Below are positions 16,157-24,010 of a DNA stretch of 64,000 nucleotides, in pieces. Position 1 is the first letter of the stretch; every line of letters begins with the position of its first letter. The notes below the pieces were generated by a model. The model saw only the letters and a program-made list of their open reading frames with translations, did not search any database and was not told the DNA's origin. This DNA comes from CAVTRI01 sp963737075 (GTDB taxonomy: Bacteria > Actinomycetota > Acidimicrobiia > Acidimicrobiales > Palsa-688). The stretch is taken from positions 1,364,001-1,428,000 of the forward strand of contig CAVTRI010000002.1 of assembly GCA_963737075.1 (NCBI GenBank), in the 5' to 3' direction. A program made the position numbers and the translations under genes.

Positions 16157-17209
16157 CTATCGGACGGCCCGATACGTGCTCGTCTCCGCCAACTCTGCGG
16201 CTCGGGCCATGAGGTCCAGGATGACCGGTCCGAACGCCTGCAGCTTGGGGTCGTCGCCGGCGCGCTGGTACCCCTGCTCCAGCACGATGGCCAGCTTCCA
16301 CCGGGCGAGCACCAGGTAGTAGTCGAAGTCGTCCACCTGCCGACCGGACCGCTCGACGTAGTACTCCAGCAGCTTCGAGTATCCCGGCATCCCGGTGATG
16401 TCGATGTAGCTCATGCTGGGTTTGCCGGTGAGGGTGTCCTGAGGCCAGCTCTGCAGCGCCCACGCCAGGTCGAGCTTGGGGTCGCCGACGGTTCCCATCT
16501 CCCAGTCGACGATCGCCGCCAGGCGGGCGGGGGCACCGTGGTGGAACATGACGTTGGCGAACTGGTAGTCCCCGTGCATCAACCCCGGAACGAAGTCGAG
16601 CGGCCTGTGCGTTGCCAGCCACGTGGTGGCCTCTTCCAGGCCGGGGATCTCCCGGCCCTTGATGCGCTCGAGGAACCGGGTCCAGCGCTCGACCTGCCGG
16701 TCGTGGTACCCGTCCGGGCGTCCGAGATTTGCCAGCCCCCGACCGCGCCAGTCGACCTTGCCCATGCGCACGATGCCCTCGACCAGCTCGTACGCCAGCC
16801 CGCCCTTGGCTTCGATGTCGGTGTCGAACGGAGCGGGCAAGCCGGGGGTGTTCATCGGGGACCAGCCCTCGACGAAACCCATGAGATAGAATGGCCGGCC
16901 CAGGACGCTCGTGTCCTCGCACACCGCAATGGCCTCCGTGTGGGGGACATCCGTACCGGTCAGGGCGTCGATGATGCGCCACTCCCGGATGATGCCCTCG
17001 TCTCGAGGCGCTGGCGCGTTAGGCGGTGGTTTGCGGATCGCGGCATGGAGGTCGCCGCGGCGGATCTCGAAGATGTCGTTCTGGCTGCCCCCGGATATGA
17101 ACCGCTGCTCGATCGGCAAACCTCGGCCTGGCAGATGCTCCTGGGTGTCGAGCCAGCGGGCGAGCGCTTCGTCGTCGACGCGGGGTTCGACCGTCGTATC
17201 AGCGGCCAT
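16157..17209 (-). CDS. Phosphotransferase family protein (APH/choline-kinase fold)
   Basis: 350 residues of the aminoglycoside-phosphotransferase fold: ISGGSQNDIFEI as the nucleotide loop, GLMHGDYQFANVMF (HxDxxxxN catalytic loop, Asp base) and IVDWEMGTVGDPKLDLAW (Mg-binding Asp). This subgroup is regularly found with acyl-CoA dehydrogenases in actinobacteria and may phosphorylate a hydroxyacyl substrate, as proposed for ACAD10/11-like systems; the substrate here is unknown. ATG 17209 is chosen because a longer frame would run into the divergent SDR gene 112 bp away. It is likely co-transcribed with the thioesterase downstream. Confidence 0.85.
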   Translation of the reverse strand: MAADTTVEPRVDDEALARWLDTQEHLPGRGLPIEQRFISGGSQNDIFEIRRGDLHAAIRKPPPNAPAPRDEGIIREWRIIDALTGTDVPHTEAIAVCEDTSVLGRPFYLMGFVEGWSPMNTPGLPAPFDTDIEAKGGLAYELVEGIVRMGKVDWRGRGLANLGRPDGYHDRQVERWTRFLERIKGREIPGLEEATTWLATHRPLDFVPGLMHGDYQFANVMFHHGAPARLAAIVDWEMGTVGDPKLDLAWALQSWPQDTLTGKPSMSYIDITGMPGYSKLLEYYVERSGRQVDDFDYYLVLARWKLAIVLEQGYQRAGDDPKLQAFGPVILDLMARAAELAETSTYRAVR

Positions 17210-17288
17210 CAGTCCCCACTTCCTTTTCGAACGCCCACATGGCTGCTCCTGCCTCTCCGTCGCGCGCGTGGCCCGTTGCTTCTGGACC

Positions 17289-17308
17289 CTTCCAACCGAT
17301 CGTGGAAG
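17289..17308. promoter_or_regulatory. Inverted repeat upstream of the SDR gene (candidate operator)
   Basis: CTTCCA, eight bases, TGGAAG: perfect 6-bp arms, 12 bp before the ATG at 17321 and within the 111-bp divergent gap shared with the APH-like gene. Short arms, so chance is possible. Confidence 0.3.
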
Positions 17309-17320
17309 AATGCCATTCCG

Positions 17321-18091
17321 ATGACAGAGAACGCAAGTCCCCGGGATCCATACTTTGACCTGACCGACAAGGTGGCGTTGGTGACAGGCGGCAGCCGCGG
17401 CCTCGGCTACCAGATGGTGCGGGCATTCGCCGAGCGGGGCGCCGACGCCGTCATCGCCAGCCGCAAGCTGAAGAACTGCGAGCAGGTGGCGGCCGAGGTG
17501 CGCGCACTCGGGCGACGGGCGCTGGCGCATTCGGTGCACGCGGCCAAGTGGGACTCGATCGACGAGCTCATCGACGTCGCGTACGCCGAGTTCGGACGCA
17601 TCGACATTCTTGTCAACAACGCTGGGATGAGCCCGCCGATGCCCAGCCATGAAGTCACGGAAGCCCTCTTCGACAGCGTCGTGGGGCTCAACTTCAAAGG
17701 GCCGTTCCATTTGGCCAGCCAGGTGGCCAAGCGCATGTACGACAGCGACGGCGGCGTGATCATCAACGTGTCGTCCTCCGGCGCGCTGCAGCCGTTGCCC
17801 AACGTGATCCCGTATGGGAGCGCCAAGTCGGCGCTCAACGCCATGACCCGCTCACTGGCGGCGGAATACGGACCCAAGGTGCGGGTGAACACGCTGTCAC
17901 CCGGCCCCTTTCTCACCGATATCTCCAAGGCGTGGCCGTCCGAGCAGCGCGAGAAGGCGCCCAGCGCGCTGGGGCGGCCGGGGCAGCCGGAGGAGATCGT
18001 GACGGCGGCGTTGTTCCTCGCCAGCCCGGCGTCGAGCTTTACGACGGGCGCCATTGTGCGGGTCGATGGCGGCCTGCATATCGGCCAATGA
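17321..18091 (+). CDS. SDR family oxidoreductase (FabG-like)
   Basis: 256 residues. ALVTGGSRGLGYQMVRAFAERGA is the NAD(P)-binding motif, ILVNNAGMSPPMPS the NNAG strand, NVSSSGALQP holds the catalytic Ser, YGSAKSALNAMTRSLA the YxxxK pair, and PGPFLTD plus TGAIVRVDGGLHIGQ close the classical fold. It should oxidise or reduce a hydroxy/keto group on an acyl-CoA or ring substrate. ATG 17321 gives the normal SDR length; upstream in-frame codons are antisense to the APH-like gene. It shares an ATGA overlap with the F420-type oxidoreductase that follows, so this is the first gene of a four-gene run (17321-20094). Confidence 0.9.
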   Translation: MTENASPRDPYFDLTDKVALVTGGSRGLGYQMVRAFAERGADAVIASRKLKNCEQVAAEVRALGRRALAHSVHAAKWDSIDELIDVAYAEFGRIDILVNNAGMSPPMPSHEVTEALFDSVVGLNFKGPFHLASQVAKRMYDSDGGVIINVSSSGALQPLPNVIPYGSAKSALNAMTRSLAAEYGPKVRVNTLSPGPFLTDISKAWPSEQREKAPSALGRPGQPEEIVTAALFLASPASSFTTGAIVRVDGGLHIGQ

Positions 18092-19050
18092 GCGAGCGGC
18101 TGGGTGCCGGGCCGGGCGGCGTGGTCGATTTCGGCATCTACATACCGCAGGTTTCTTTCGGGTTCGAGGACATGCTGGCCCGTGCGCAGCTGTGCGAGAA
18201 GCTCGGGATCACGTCGTTTTGGCTGTACGACCACCTGTACACGCCGGGCCTGCCTGCCTTCCCGGCGCTGGAAGGGTGGACCTTGGCGACGGCGTTGCTC
18301 GCCCGTACGTCGACGCTGCGGGTCGGGCACCTGGTCGTCGACAACAACCTCCGTCATCCGGCGCTGTTGGCCAAGATGGCCACCACCCTGGATGTGATTT
18401 CCGGAGGGCGGCTGGAGCTGGGGCTGGGCAGCGGTTCGTACGAGACGGAGCACCAAGAGGGCGGCTTTGCATGGGGGTCGTTGCGCGAGCGGACAGAGCG
18501 ATTGGAGGAGGGCCTCGAGATCGTGACGAGGATGTTCGCGGAGGAGCGGACGACCTTTGCGGGGCGGCACTACCAGGTGCGGGATCTGCCGAGTCTGCCC
18601 CGGCCCGTCCAGTCGCCCCGTCCGCCCATCCACGTCGGCGGGATCGGGGAGCGCTTTACCCTGCCGCTCGCGGCCCGCTTCGCCGACGTGTGGAACGTGC
18701 CCACCTACGGTCTCGGGCGAGCTCAAAAAGCCCAAGCCGCGCTCGACGCCGAGTGCGAGCGACAGGGACGCGATCCGGCGACGCTGCGCCGTTCGCTGGA
18801 GGCCGTCCTGGTCCTGGCGGCCGACGACGCCGCCGCGGATGAGGCTCGTGCCGTCGCCGAGCGACGGTACCCCGGGGCCGGGTGGGGCGTCGACGACGGT
18901 GGTTTTGTCGGCACGCCGGCCGCGGTGGTGGACCGCATCGGCTGGTACGCGGATCAGGGGTTCACGCTCTTTGTCTTCTTCCCGTTTGACCGGGGAGGAG
19001 AGGCGACCCTGCGGTTGCTGGCCGAGGACGTTATGCCTCACTTCAGGTAA
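18088..19050 (+). CDS. LLM class F420-dependent oxidoreductase
   Basis: 320 residues of the luciferase-like TIM-barrel family: VDFGIYIPQVSFGFEDML, FWLYDHLYTPGLPAFPALEGWT, TLRVGHLVVDNNLRHPALLAKMATTLDVISGGRLELGLGSG (the family hallmark) and RPPIHVGGIGER. Such proteins use reduced F420 or FMN as hydride carrier; which one cannot be told from sequence alone. Its ATG overlaps the SDR stop. Probably works on the same substrate as the SDR and VOC proteins of this run. Confidence 0.88.
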   Translation: MSERLGAGPGGVVDFGIYIPQVSFGFEDMLARAQLCEKLGITSFWLYDHLYTPGLPAFPALEGWTLATALLARTSTLRVGHLVVDNNLRHPALLAKMATTLDVISGGRLELGLGSGSYETEHQEGGFAWGSLRERTERLEEGLEIVTRMFAEERTTFAGRHYQVRDLPSLPRPVQSPRPPIHVGGIGERFTLPLAARFADVWNVPTYGLGRAQKAQAALDAECERQGRDPATLRRSLEAVLVLAADDAAADEARAVAERRYPGAGWGVDDGGFVGTPAAVVDRIGWYADQGFTLFVFFPFDRGGEATLRLLAEDVMPHFR

Positions 19051-19084
19051 GCGTTACGCTTCGTCTCAACCTGAAGGGGGTGCG

Positions 19085-19540
19085 GTGGACCGCATCAATC
19101 ACGTCAAGATCGTCACCCCGGACCCGGATGCGATCGACCGGTTTCTCCGGGAGGTGCTCGACATCCCGGAGGGATGGGCGCTGGGCGCTGTTGGGGGGGC
19201 GGCACCGTCAGGCGAGGTTCGGTCGCTGGCCCGGGACGCGGCGGGCAACTTCACCGTGGAATCGGTTGGCGCCTTCCGCGGTTCCGGTGGGCTCGACGGT
19301 CGGATCACTGGCTCGCCGGAGAGCCGCCAGTTTCAGATCCTTCGGGGCGAGAAACCGCACATCTGGGCGGTGGCGATCGGTACCCGTCACCTGGAGCGAG
19401 CACACGAGCGCTGTCTCGAGCGAGGCATCCCGTGCACCGACCCGGAGCTGACCGCATGGGGCGAGGGCGGCATCCGGTATTTCTTCGCCGAGGTGGGCGG
19501 CATCGTCTTCGAAGTGATGCGTTCTGAGGCGAGCCCTTGA
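19085..19540 (+). CDS. VOC (glyoxalase/bleomycin-resistance/dioxygenase) superfamily protein
   Basis: 151 residues. It opens MDRINHVKIVTPDPDAIDRFLREVLDIPEGW, the first beta-alpha-beta-beta-beta module with the metal-position His (NHVKI), and ends YFFAEVGGIVFEVMR, the typical second-module C-terminus with the metal-position Glu. A GTG at 19085 preceded by GAAGGGGG is the start. VOC proteins are epimerases, lyases or dioxygenases; methylmalonyl-CoA epimerase-like or ring-cleavage functions would both suit the setting. The stop overlaps the next start. Confidence 0.8.
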   Translation: MDRINHVKIVTPDPDAIDRFLREVLDIPEGWALGAVGGAAPSGEVRSLARDAAGNFTVESVGAFRGSGGLDGRITGSPESRQFQILRGEKPHIWAVAIGTRHLERAHERCLERGIPCTDPELTAWGEGGIRYFFAEVGGIVFEVMRSEASP

Positions 19541-20094
19541 ACATGCCGACGCGTCCCGTCCGCTTGCGGCCTATCTCCGAGGAGGAGCTTTCTTCCGAAG
19601 AGCAGACGGCCCTCGACGACCTCGCAGAGGAGCCGACGGCCAACATCTACCGGACCGTCGTTCGCAATCCTGAGGCCGCAGAAGCGATGGTCAACCTGGG
19701 CCGCGCGCTTCGAGCCGGAGACCTCCCGACCCGCCACCGCGAAATCCTCATTCTGCGGACGGGCTGCAACTGCCAGTCCGCCTATGAGCTCGCCCAGCAC
19801 TACCAGCTGGCCGTCCACATCGGTATGACCGACGCCGACATGGAACGCATCCGTGCCGGCCCGGACGCTCCAGGGTGGGATCCGTTCGAGGCCGTCCTCT
19901 GTCGGGCCGCCGACGAGTTGCACGCGACGAACACCGTCACCGACGAGACCTGGAACGCGTTGGCGGCGCGCTACGACGATCGGCAGCTGATCCACACCAC
20001 GATGCTGGTGGGGTACTACCACCTGGTGTCGTTCGTGCTGAACGCGCTCGGGGTGCCGCTGGACAGGGAGGCGACGCCCTTTCCCGGCAGCTGA
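19537..20094 (+). CDS. Carboxymuconolactone decarboxylase (AhpD-like) family protein
   Basis: 185 residues, all helical. RHREILILRTGCNCQSAYELAQHYQLAVHIGMTD is the CMD/AhpD core; the usual CxxC is here CNC, so a disulfide-reductase role like AhpD is doubtful and decarboxylase or hydrolase-type activity more likely. A TTG at 19537 overlaps the VOC stop; ATG 19543 is two codons later and is the alternative. It is the last gene of the SDR-LLM-VOC-CMD run and converges on the gene at 20298. Confidence 0.82.
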   Translation: MNMPTRPVRLRPISEEELSSEEQTALDDLAEEPTANIYRTVVRNPEAAEAMVNLGRALRAGDLPTRHREILILRTGCNCQSAYELAQHYQLAVHIGMTDADMERIRAGPDAPGWDPFEAVLCRAADELHATNTVTDETWNALAARYDDRQLIHTTMLVGYYHLVSFVLNALGVPLDREATPFPGS

Positions 20095-20099
20095 CGGCG

Positions 20100-20291
20100 C
20101 TGGCGCGCGGCGCGCGGTGTACCGGGTGAATGCCGGCAGCGTGCGCGCCAGGGTCGTGTACCCGACGCCAAACTGTGCGCGACAGCGCCCATATGGCGAC
20201 GTTGCGCGCAGCGTACGTGGGCTCGGCGGCTGACAGCCCGCGCCGGCGCGCGGCGTAGGGGGTCAAGGACGGCAGGCTGCGCGCCCGGCGC
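20100..20291. terminator. Cluster of GC-rich hairpins between convergent genes
   Basis: In the 203-bp gap between two convergent genes: CTGGCGCGC (20100-20108) pairs perfectly with GCGCGCCAG (20143-20151), and GCGCCGGCGCGC (20240-20251) pairs with GCGCGCCCGGCGC (20279-20291) with one bulge. The two units start with similar TGAC-GC-rich blocks, so they look like a duplicated element. A weaker pairing centres on the CCATATGG at about 20190. No T-tract; factor-dependent termination or a bidirectional block is possible. Confidence 0.4.
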
Positions 20292-20297
20292 GACGGA

Positions 20298-21047
20298 TCA
20301 GATATCGAAGTGGTATTCCAGCGGGACGATCCGCTGGTAGGGCAGGAACGCCACCTCCTCATAGACCCCCCCGTGCGCTGGGAAGCGACCGGTCGCCTCC
20401 CAGCTGCGTTTGGCCCGCTCGATGGCTGCCATGACATCCTCTAGCGGCTCTTCGCACAGCAGCAGGTGAAACACGAGCCCGTTGTGGCTGCGGTCTGCCG
20501 GCGAGAACCAGACTGCCGCCAGCACGCCCGGCACCGTGAAGAGGTCGACGAGGTGCACGCCTTCCCACCACGCCAGAGCTTCCCCGACCCGATCCGGTGC
20601 GGGCGCCTTGCCAATGGCCACGATCACGCCTCGGTGCGCCAGGTATGGCACGGCGGCGGCGTCGACGAACACTCCGGGCCGCGCCGCCGCCCCGGTGACG
20701 TGCCACCGGCTGGCATGCGCGTTGCGTCCCACCTGCCAGTACCGGCCGCCCTTGACGATCACCCGGTCCTTGGCACGCCAGAGGCCGAGCGCCTCCTCGC
20801 CGGTGAAATCCAGCGGACCGCCGAACCAGTAATTGGTCAAATACGGCGGATAGCCACCCAACCAATCCGACGGTACCGCGCCCTCCACGGCCCGCAGCGC
20901 CTTCGGGGCGACGTATCGACGGCCCATGAGGACGTCACCCTTGGACACGTGCTCTGGCAGGTGGTCAAGGTCGTACCAGCGGTTGTACTCCTCGGTGCAC
21001 CAACCCGGGATGTCCATCAGGGCCAGCATGATTCCGTTGGCTTCCAT
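20298..21047 (-). CDS. Hypothetical protein, EthD/dimeric alpha-beta barrel type
   Basis: 249 residues, cytoplasmic. MLALMDIPGWCTEEYNRWYDLDHLPEHV is the EthD-like wording found at the start of ferredoxin-like dimeric barrels, and a second similar module follows (VIVAIGKAPAPDRVGEALAWWEGVHLVDLFTVPGVLAAVWF), so it seems to contain two such modules. No catalytic residues can be named. In this family partners of P450s or monooxygenases in ether and steroid metabolism occur. It lies 3 bp from the MaoC-like gene upstream on the same strand and is probably in the same operon. Confidence 0.7.
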   Translation of the reverse strand: MEANGIMLALMDIPGWCTEEYNRWYDLDHLPEHVSKGDVLMGRRYVAPKALRAVEGAVPSDWLGGYPPYLTNYWFGGPLDFTGEEALGLWRAKDRVIVKGGRYWQVGRNAHASRWHVTGAAARPGVFVDAAAVPYLAHRGVIVAIGKAPAPDRVGEALAWWEGVHLVDLFTVPGVLAAVWFSPADRSHNGLVFHLLLCEEPLEDVMAAIERAKRSWEATGRFPAHGGVYEEVAFLPYQRIVPLEYHFDI

Positions 21048-21050
21048 CGT

Positions 21051-21473
21051 TCAGCTCCTGCCCAGGTCGAACTCCACTGTTGCTTGGCCGGGCGCCAGGC
21101 GGCTCCCGCCCTGCTCCTCTGTCCACACGTCCAGCTCGACTACTCGCTCACCTGCTTCGTCTTGCACCCTGGTGACCGTTCCCTTGGCGGTGACCGTCTG
21201 GTCCTTGACGTTGGCCGCTCTGAACTCACACGAGAGCTTGACGATCCGGCCGTCATCGCCGATCCAGTCCCGCAACAGGTTGTGCAGGTACGCCCACTGC
21301 AGGTTGCCCATGCCGAACGCTGACGGGTACCCGGCCGCCCGCCCGGCGTCATCATCCATGTGTATGGGTACGAACTCATCGTTCACCGCCGCGTAGCGGT
21401 TCCAGTTGTGAAAGCCGGTCGCGCGGCGAAACGGGGGCAGCGCGTCGCCGACTCGGATCCGCATCGGATCCAT
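21051..21473 (-). CDS. MaoC-like hydratase subunit (hotdog)
   Basis: 140 residues. ATGFHNWNRYAAVNDEFVPIHMDDDAGRAAGYPSAFGMGNLQWAYLH is the hydratase-2-like segment with catalytic-position Asp and His, and the strands LSCEFRAANVKDQTVTAKGTVTRV and VVELDVWTEEQGGSRLAPGQATVEF complete the hotdog. Together with the FAS1-type gene 62 bp upstream it probably forms a heteromeric enoyl-CoA hydratase, as ChsH1/ChsH2 do for cholesterol side chains. ATG 21473 is preferred; an internal ATG at 21464 also exists. Confidence 0.85.
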   Translation of the reverse strand: MDPMRIRVGDALPPFRRATGFHNWNRYAAVNDEFVPIHMDDDAGRAAGYPSAFGMGNLQWAYLHNLLRDWIGDDGRIVKLSCEFRAANVKDQTVTAKGTVTRVQDEAGERVVELDVWTEEQGGSRLAPGQATVEFDLGRS

Positions 21474-21535
21474 GTCAGTACCTCCAGTGAGGCTTCGCCC
21501 CACACCCAGCCTGCACTGCTCGCCGTGCTCGCACG

Positions 21536-22060
21536 TCAGTACCTGATTTGTGTTTGGCCAACAACCTTGACCACCTCGCCGCGCTGATTGGTCCACGTTT
21601 GATTGGTCAGGGTGAACAGCATCAGCCCCAGCCTGCCCGCGCGCTCGCGGTACTCGGCCAGCCGCCCGGTCGCGGTGATTGCGTCGCCGGGCCGGATGCG
21701 CACCCCGTACTCGACCTGCAAGCCCCCGTTGAGCTGGAACTCGAGTCCCGGACCCTCGATCCCCAACCTCTGCTCCAACCAGTTGGGGTCGATGGGGTCC
21801 TCGTCGGCCGAGGGGGGCGGGTCGTCGCTCTCGGCCACCATCCACGCGAAGGGGTTGAACTCTTCGGGCGCCACGATCCCGCCGTGCCTGGTCGTCCTCG
21901 CGTACGCCTCGTCCCAGAACAGCCTCGGCGGCTGCTCCGGCCAGTACACGGCCACCGCCCATCGGCGAATGTCCGACGCCGACACCGGGAATGACACGCG
22001 CCTCCCGGTCTCAGTCCCCACGGCGGCAGCCATCTGGGCGGTGATGTGGGTCACGCGCAT
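21536..22060 (-). CDS. MaoC/FAS1-type dehydratase N-domain protein
   Basis: 174 residues. VSASDIRRWAVAVYWPEQPPRLFWDEAYARTTRHGGIVAPEEFNPFAWM is the FAS1-DH N-domain signature, and the strands LEFQLNGGLQVEYGVRIRPGDAITATGRL and LMLFTLTNQTWTNQRGEVVKVVGQTQIRY end the fold. This half usually lacks the catalytic Asp/His and pairs with the catalytic half encoded at 21051. The pair should hydrate a 2-enoyl-CoA. ATG 22060 starts it. Confidence 0.85.
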   Translation of the reverse strand: MRVTHITAQMAAAVGTETGRRVSFPVSASDIRRWAVAVYWPEQPPRLFWDEAYARTTRHGGIVAPEEFNPFAWMVAESDDPPPSADEDPIDPNWLEQRLGIEGPGLEFQLNGGLQVEYGVRIRPGDAITATGRLAEYRERAGRLGLMLFTLTNQTWTNQRGEVVKVVGQTQIRY

Positions 22061-22109
22061 CCGGTCATAGCACGCGGCCCGGTCACGCGCGCCCGGCCTG
22101 CTCGCGCGG

Positions 22110-22301
22110 TCAGGGCTGGGCGGCCACCCGCTGTCGTGGTGGCTCGAGGGCCAAACGGGCGCCGAGTCCGACCAGCGACCACCCCAGCCGCTCGCGGACT
22201 CGCGGCAGCCGGCGCGGCATCCGGCGCCGACGGATCCCCACCTCGACCAACTCTCGCTGGCGCGCCCTGGCCAGCGCTTCCAGAACCGTTGCATTCGTCA
22301 T
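22110..22301 (-). CDS. Small basic hypothetical protein
   Basis: 63 residues, Arg-rich and helical (ATVLEALARARQRELVEVGIRRRRMPRRLPRVRERLG). No domain recognised. It is divergent from the WYL regulator, with the CTGAGGAC palindrome between the two starts, so that regulator could control it. Codon use and an ATG support it, but its size leaves room for doubt. Confidence 0.45.
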   Translation of the reverse strand: MTNATVLEALARARQRELVEVGIRRRRMPRRLPRVRERLGWSLVGLGARLALEPPRQRVAAQP

Positions 22302-22320
22302 GCTTCGACCCTACGGACCA

Positions 22321-22343
22321 CTGAGGACAGGATGAGTCCTCAG
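22321..22343. promoter_or_regulatory. Palindromic operator candidate upstream of the WYL regulator
   Basis: CTGAGGAC, seven bases, GTCCTCAG: perfect 8-bp arms, ending 7 bp before the ATG at 22351 and 20 bp upstream of the divergent small gene. A plausible autoregulatory site for the dimeric WYL protein. Confidence 0.55.
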
Positions 22344-22350
22344 CGCGAGA

Positions 22351-23313
22351 ATGATCGTGATTATGGCCGAATCCGCGGCACGCCTCCTTCGCCTGCTCGG
22401 GCTCCTTCAGCGCCGCCCGGTCTGGAGCGGGGCGGAACTAGCCGCGCGGCTCGAGGTGGAGACCCGGACCGTGCGGCGCGACATCGAGCGGCTACGAGCG
22501 CTGGGTTACCGCATCGACAGCGCGCCGGGCGTGACCGGCGGCTACCGGCTGGAGGGGGGCGCCGACGTTCCGCCCCTGCTGTTCGAGGACGACGAGGCAA
22601 TGGCCGTCGCGGTGGTCCTCGGCGTCTCCGCCGGCGCGCCTGTGCCGGGCATCGAACGCGGAGCCCTCACTGCGCTGACCAAGCTCGATCGCTTGCTCCC
22701 GTCACGGTTGCGGTCGCAACTGGCATCGCTACGGGCGGCCACTGTCTCGCTCGTGTCGCCCACTTCCGAGCTGGTGCCGACCGAGAGCCTGGTCGCCTTC
22801 GCCCGGGCGTGCGACAGCCACCAGCGGGCAACGTTCGCCTACCGCAACCGGGACGGCGTCGACACCGAGCGGCGGGTGGAGCCGCATCGGTTGGTGGCGA
22901 CCGATCGCCGCTGGTACCTCGTTGCGTACGACCTCGACCGGGCCGACTGGCGGACCTTCCGGGTCGACCGCACCGCGGCGGTGACCGTGACCGGCCACAT
23001 GTTCGTGCCTCGGCCCCTCGAAGACCCGGCGGGCATAGTGGCGCGGGCTATCACGACGACCGGATACGCCTACCGGGTCGTGCTGCGGGTCGACGTGCCC
23101 GCGGAGGTCGCGTCGCAGCGCATCCCCGCCCACGTCGGGATCGTGCGCCAGACGCCGCAAGGCACGCAGGTCGAGCTCGGTGTCGACGAGTTCGACTGGG
23201 TGGCCGGCTACCTGATCGGGTTGGGCCTGCCGTTCGAGGCGCTCGAACCGCCGGCGCTGCGAGCGCACATGGCCGAGTTGGGGTCCCGGCTGCAAGAGAC
23301 CCACCGCAAATAG
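22351..23313 (+). CDS. HTH-WYL transcriptional regulator (YafY/DeoR-type)
   Basis: 320 residues. N-terminal HTH_11: ESAARLLRLLGLLQRRPVWSGAELAARLEVETRTVRRDIERLRALGYRI (residues ~6-55). Then GVTGGYRLEGG, and a central WYL ligand-sensing domain (VEPHRLVATDRRWYLVAYDLDRADWRTFRVDR, with the WYL tripeptide), and a C-terminal WCX extension. WYL proteins sense nucleic acid fragments or small ligands. It probably binds the palindrome just before its start. It converges on the TetR gene with 16 bp between. Confidence 0.92.
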   Translation: MIVIMAESAARLLRLLGLLQRRPVWSGAELAARLEVETRTVRRDIERLRALGYRIDSAPGVTGGYRLEGGADVPPLLFEDDEAMAVAVVLGVSAGAPVPGIERGALTALTKLDRLLPSRLRSQLASLRAATVSLVSPTSELVPTESLVAFARACDSHQRATFAYRNRDGVDTERRVEPHRLVATDRRWYLVAYDLDRADWRTFRVDRTAAVTVTGHMFVPRPLEDPAGIVARAITTTGYAYRVVLRVDVPAEVASQRIPAHVGIVRQTPQGTQVELGVDEFDWVAGYLIGLGLPFEALEPPALRAHMAELGSRLQETHRK

Positions 23314-23329
23314 GACGCGGTGGAAGCGC

Positions 23330-23998
23330 TCAGCCGTTGCCCGCGGCGGACAGCGATCGCCCTCCCCCCTGCAGGGCACCCTCCAGCATCAGGTCGGCGC
23401 GACTGCGGAGCACCGTACGCAGACGACGGCGGTCGCCTGCGCCCCACCGGTAGAGGGCGTCCATCGCCAGGGCGGTGAGCGCTCGCGCCAGGTCTTCGGT
23501 GTCAGTGTCCGCAGGCAGCTCGCCCTGCGTCCGGGCCGCCTCGAACGCCACCGCCAGACCCTGGTCAATGCCGCGCCGGCCCGACGCCGGGCGCGCCGAG
23601 CCGCCGGCGTAAAAGCTGGCCACCGTGCGCGACACGGCAGCCGGCGGTACCGCTTCGACACGCCGGGCAAGAGACCCGAGCAGCTGGTGCAGGAGGGCGA
23701 TACCCGAGCGTCGGGCCGCCACCCCCCGGATGGCCTCCTCGTACAGCGCATCCCCCGTACCCCACCCGAGCTCGAGGAGGATGTCCTCTTTGTGGGCGAA
23801 GTGGAAGTAGAAGGTGCCCTTTGTCACTCCCGCGGCGCGGACGATCTCCTCGACGGTCGTCTCCTCAATGCCCTGCTCAAAGCCCCGCTCGGTCCACAGC
23901 TGGACCGCGGCCCGGACCAGACGTCGCCTCGTTTGCTTACTGCGGTCCTGGGCGAGCGCCGTGCGCCGTGGTCCGTTGGGCGCCTGGGCGTCGGGCAT
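23330..23998 (-). CDS. TetR family transcriptional regulator
   Basis: 222 residues. TRRRLVRAAVQLWTERGFEQGIEETTVEEIVRAAGVTKGTFYFHFAHKEDILLEL is a complete TetR helix-turn-helix (residues ~24-78); the C-terminal ligand-binding part is helical and has no family-specific marks. It is 12 bp downstream of the F420-type oxidoreductase gene and transcribed with it, so it may control the 24-28.8 kb operon. Confidence 0.92.
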   Translation of the reverse strand: MPDAQAPNGPRRTALAQDRSKQTRRRLVRAAVQLWTERGFEQGIEETTVEEIVRAAGVTKGTFYFHFAHKEDILLELGWGTGDALYEEAIRGVAARRSGIALLHQLLGSLARRVEAVPPAAVSRTVASFYAGGSARPASGRRGIDQGLAVAFEAARTQGELPADTDTEDLARALTALAMDALYRWGAGDRRRLRTVLRSRADLMLEGALQGGGRSLSAAGNG

Positions 23999-24010
23999 GC
24001 GCAGCTCTCC

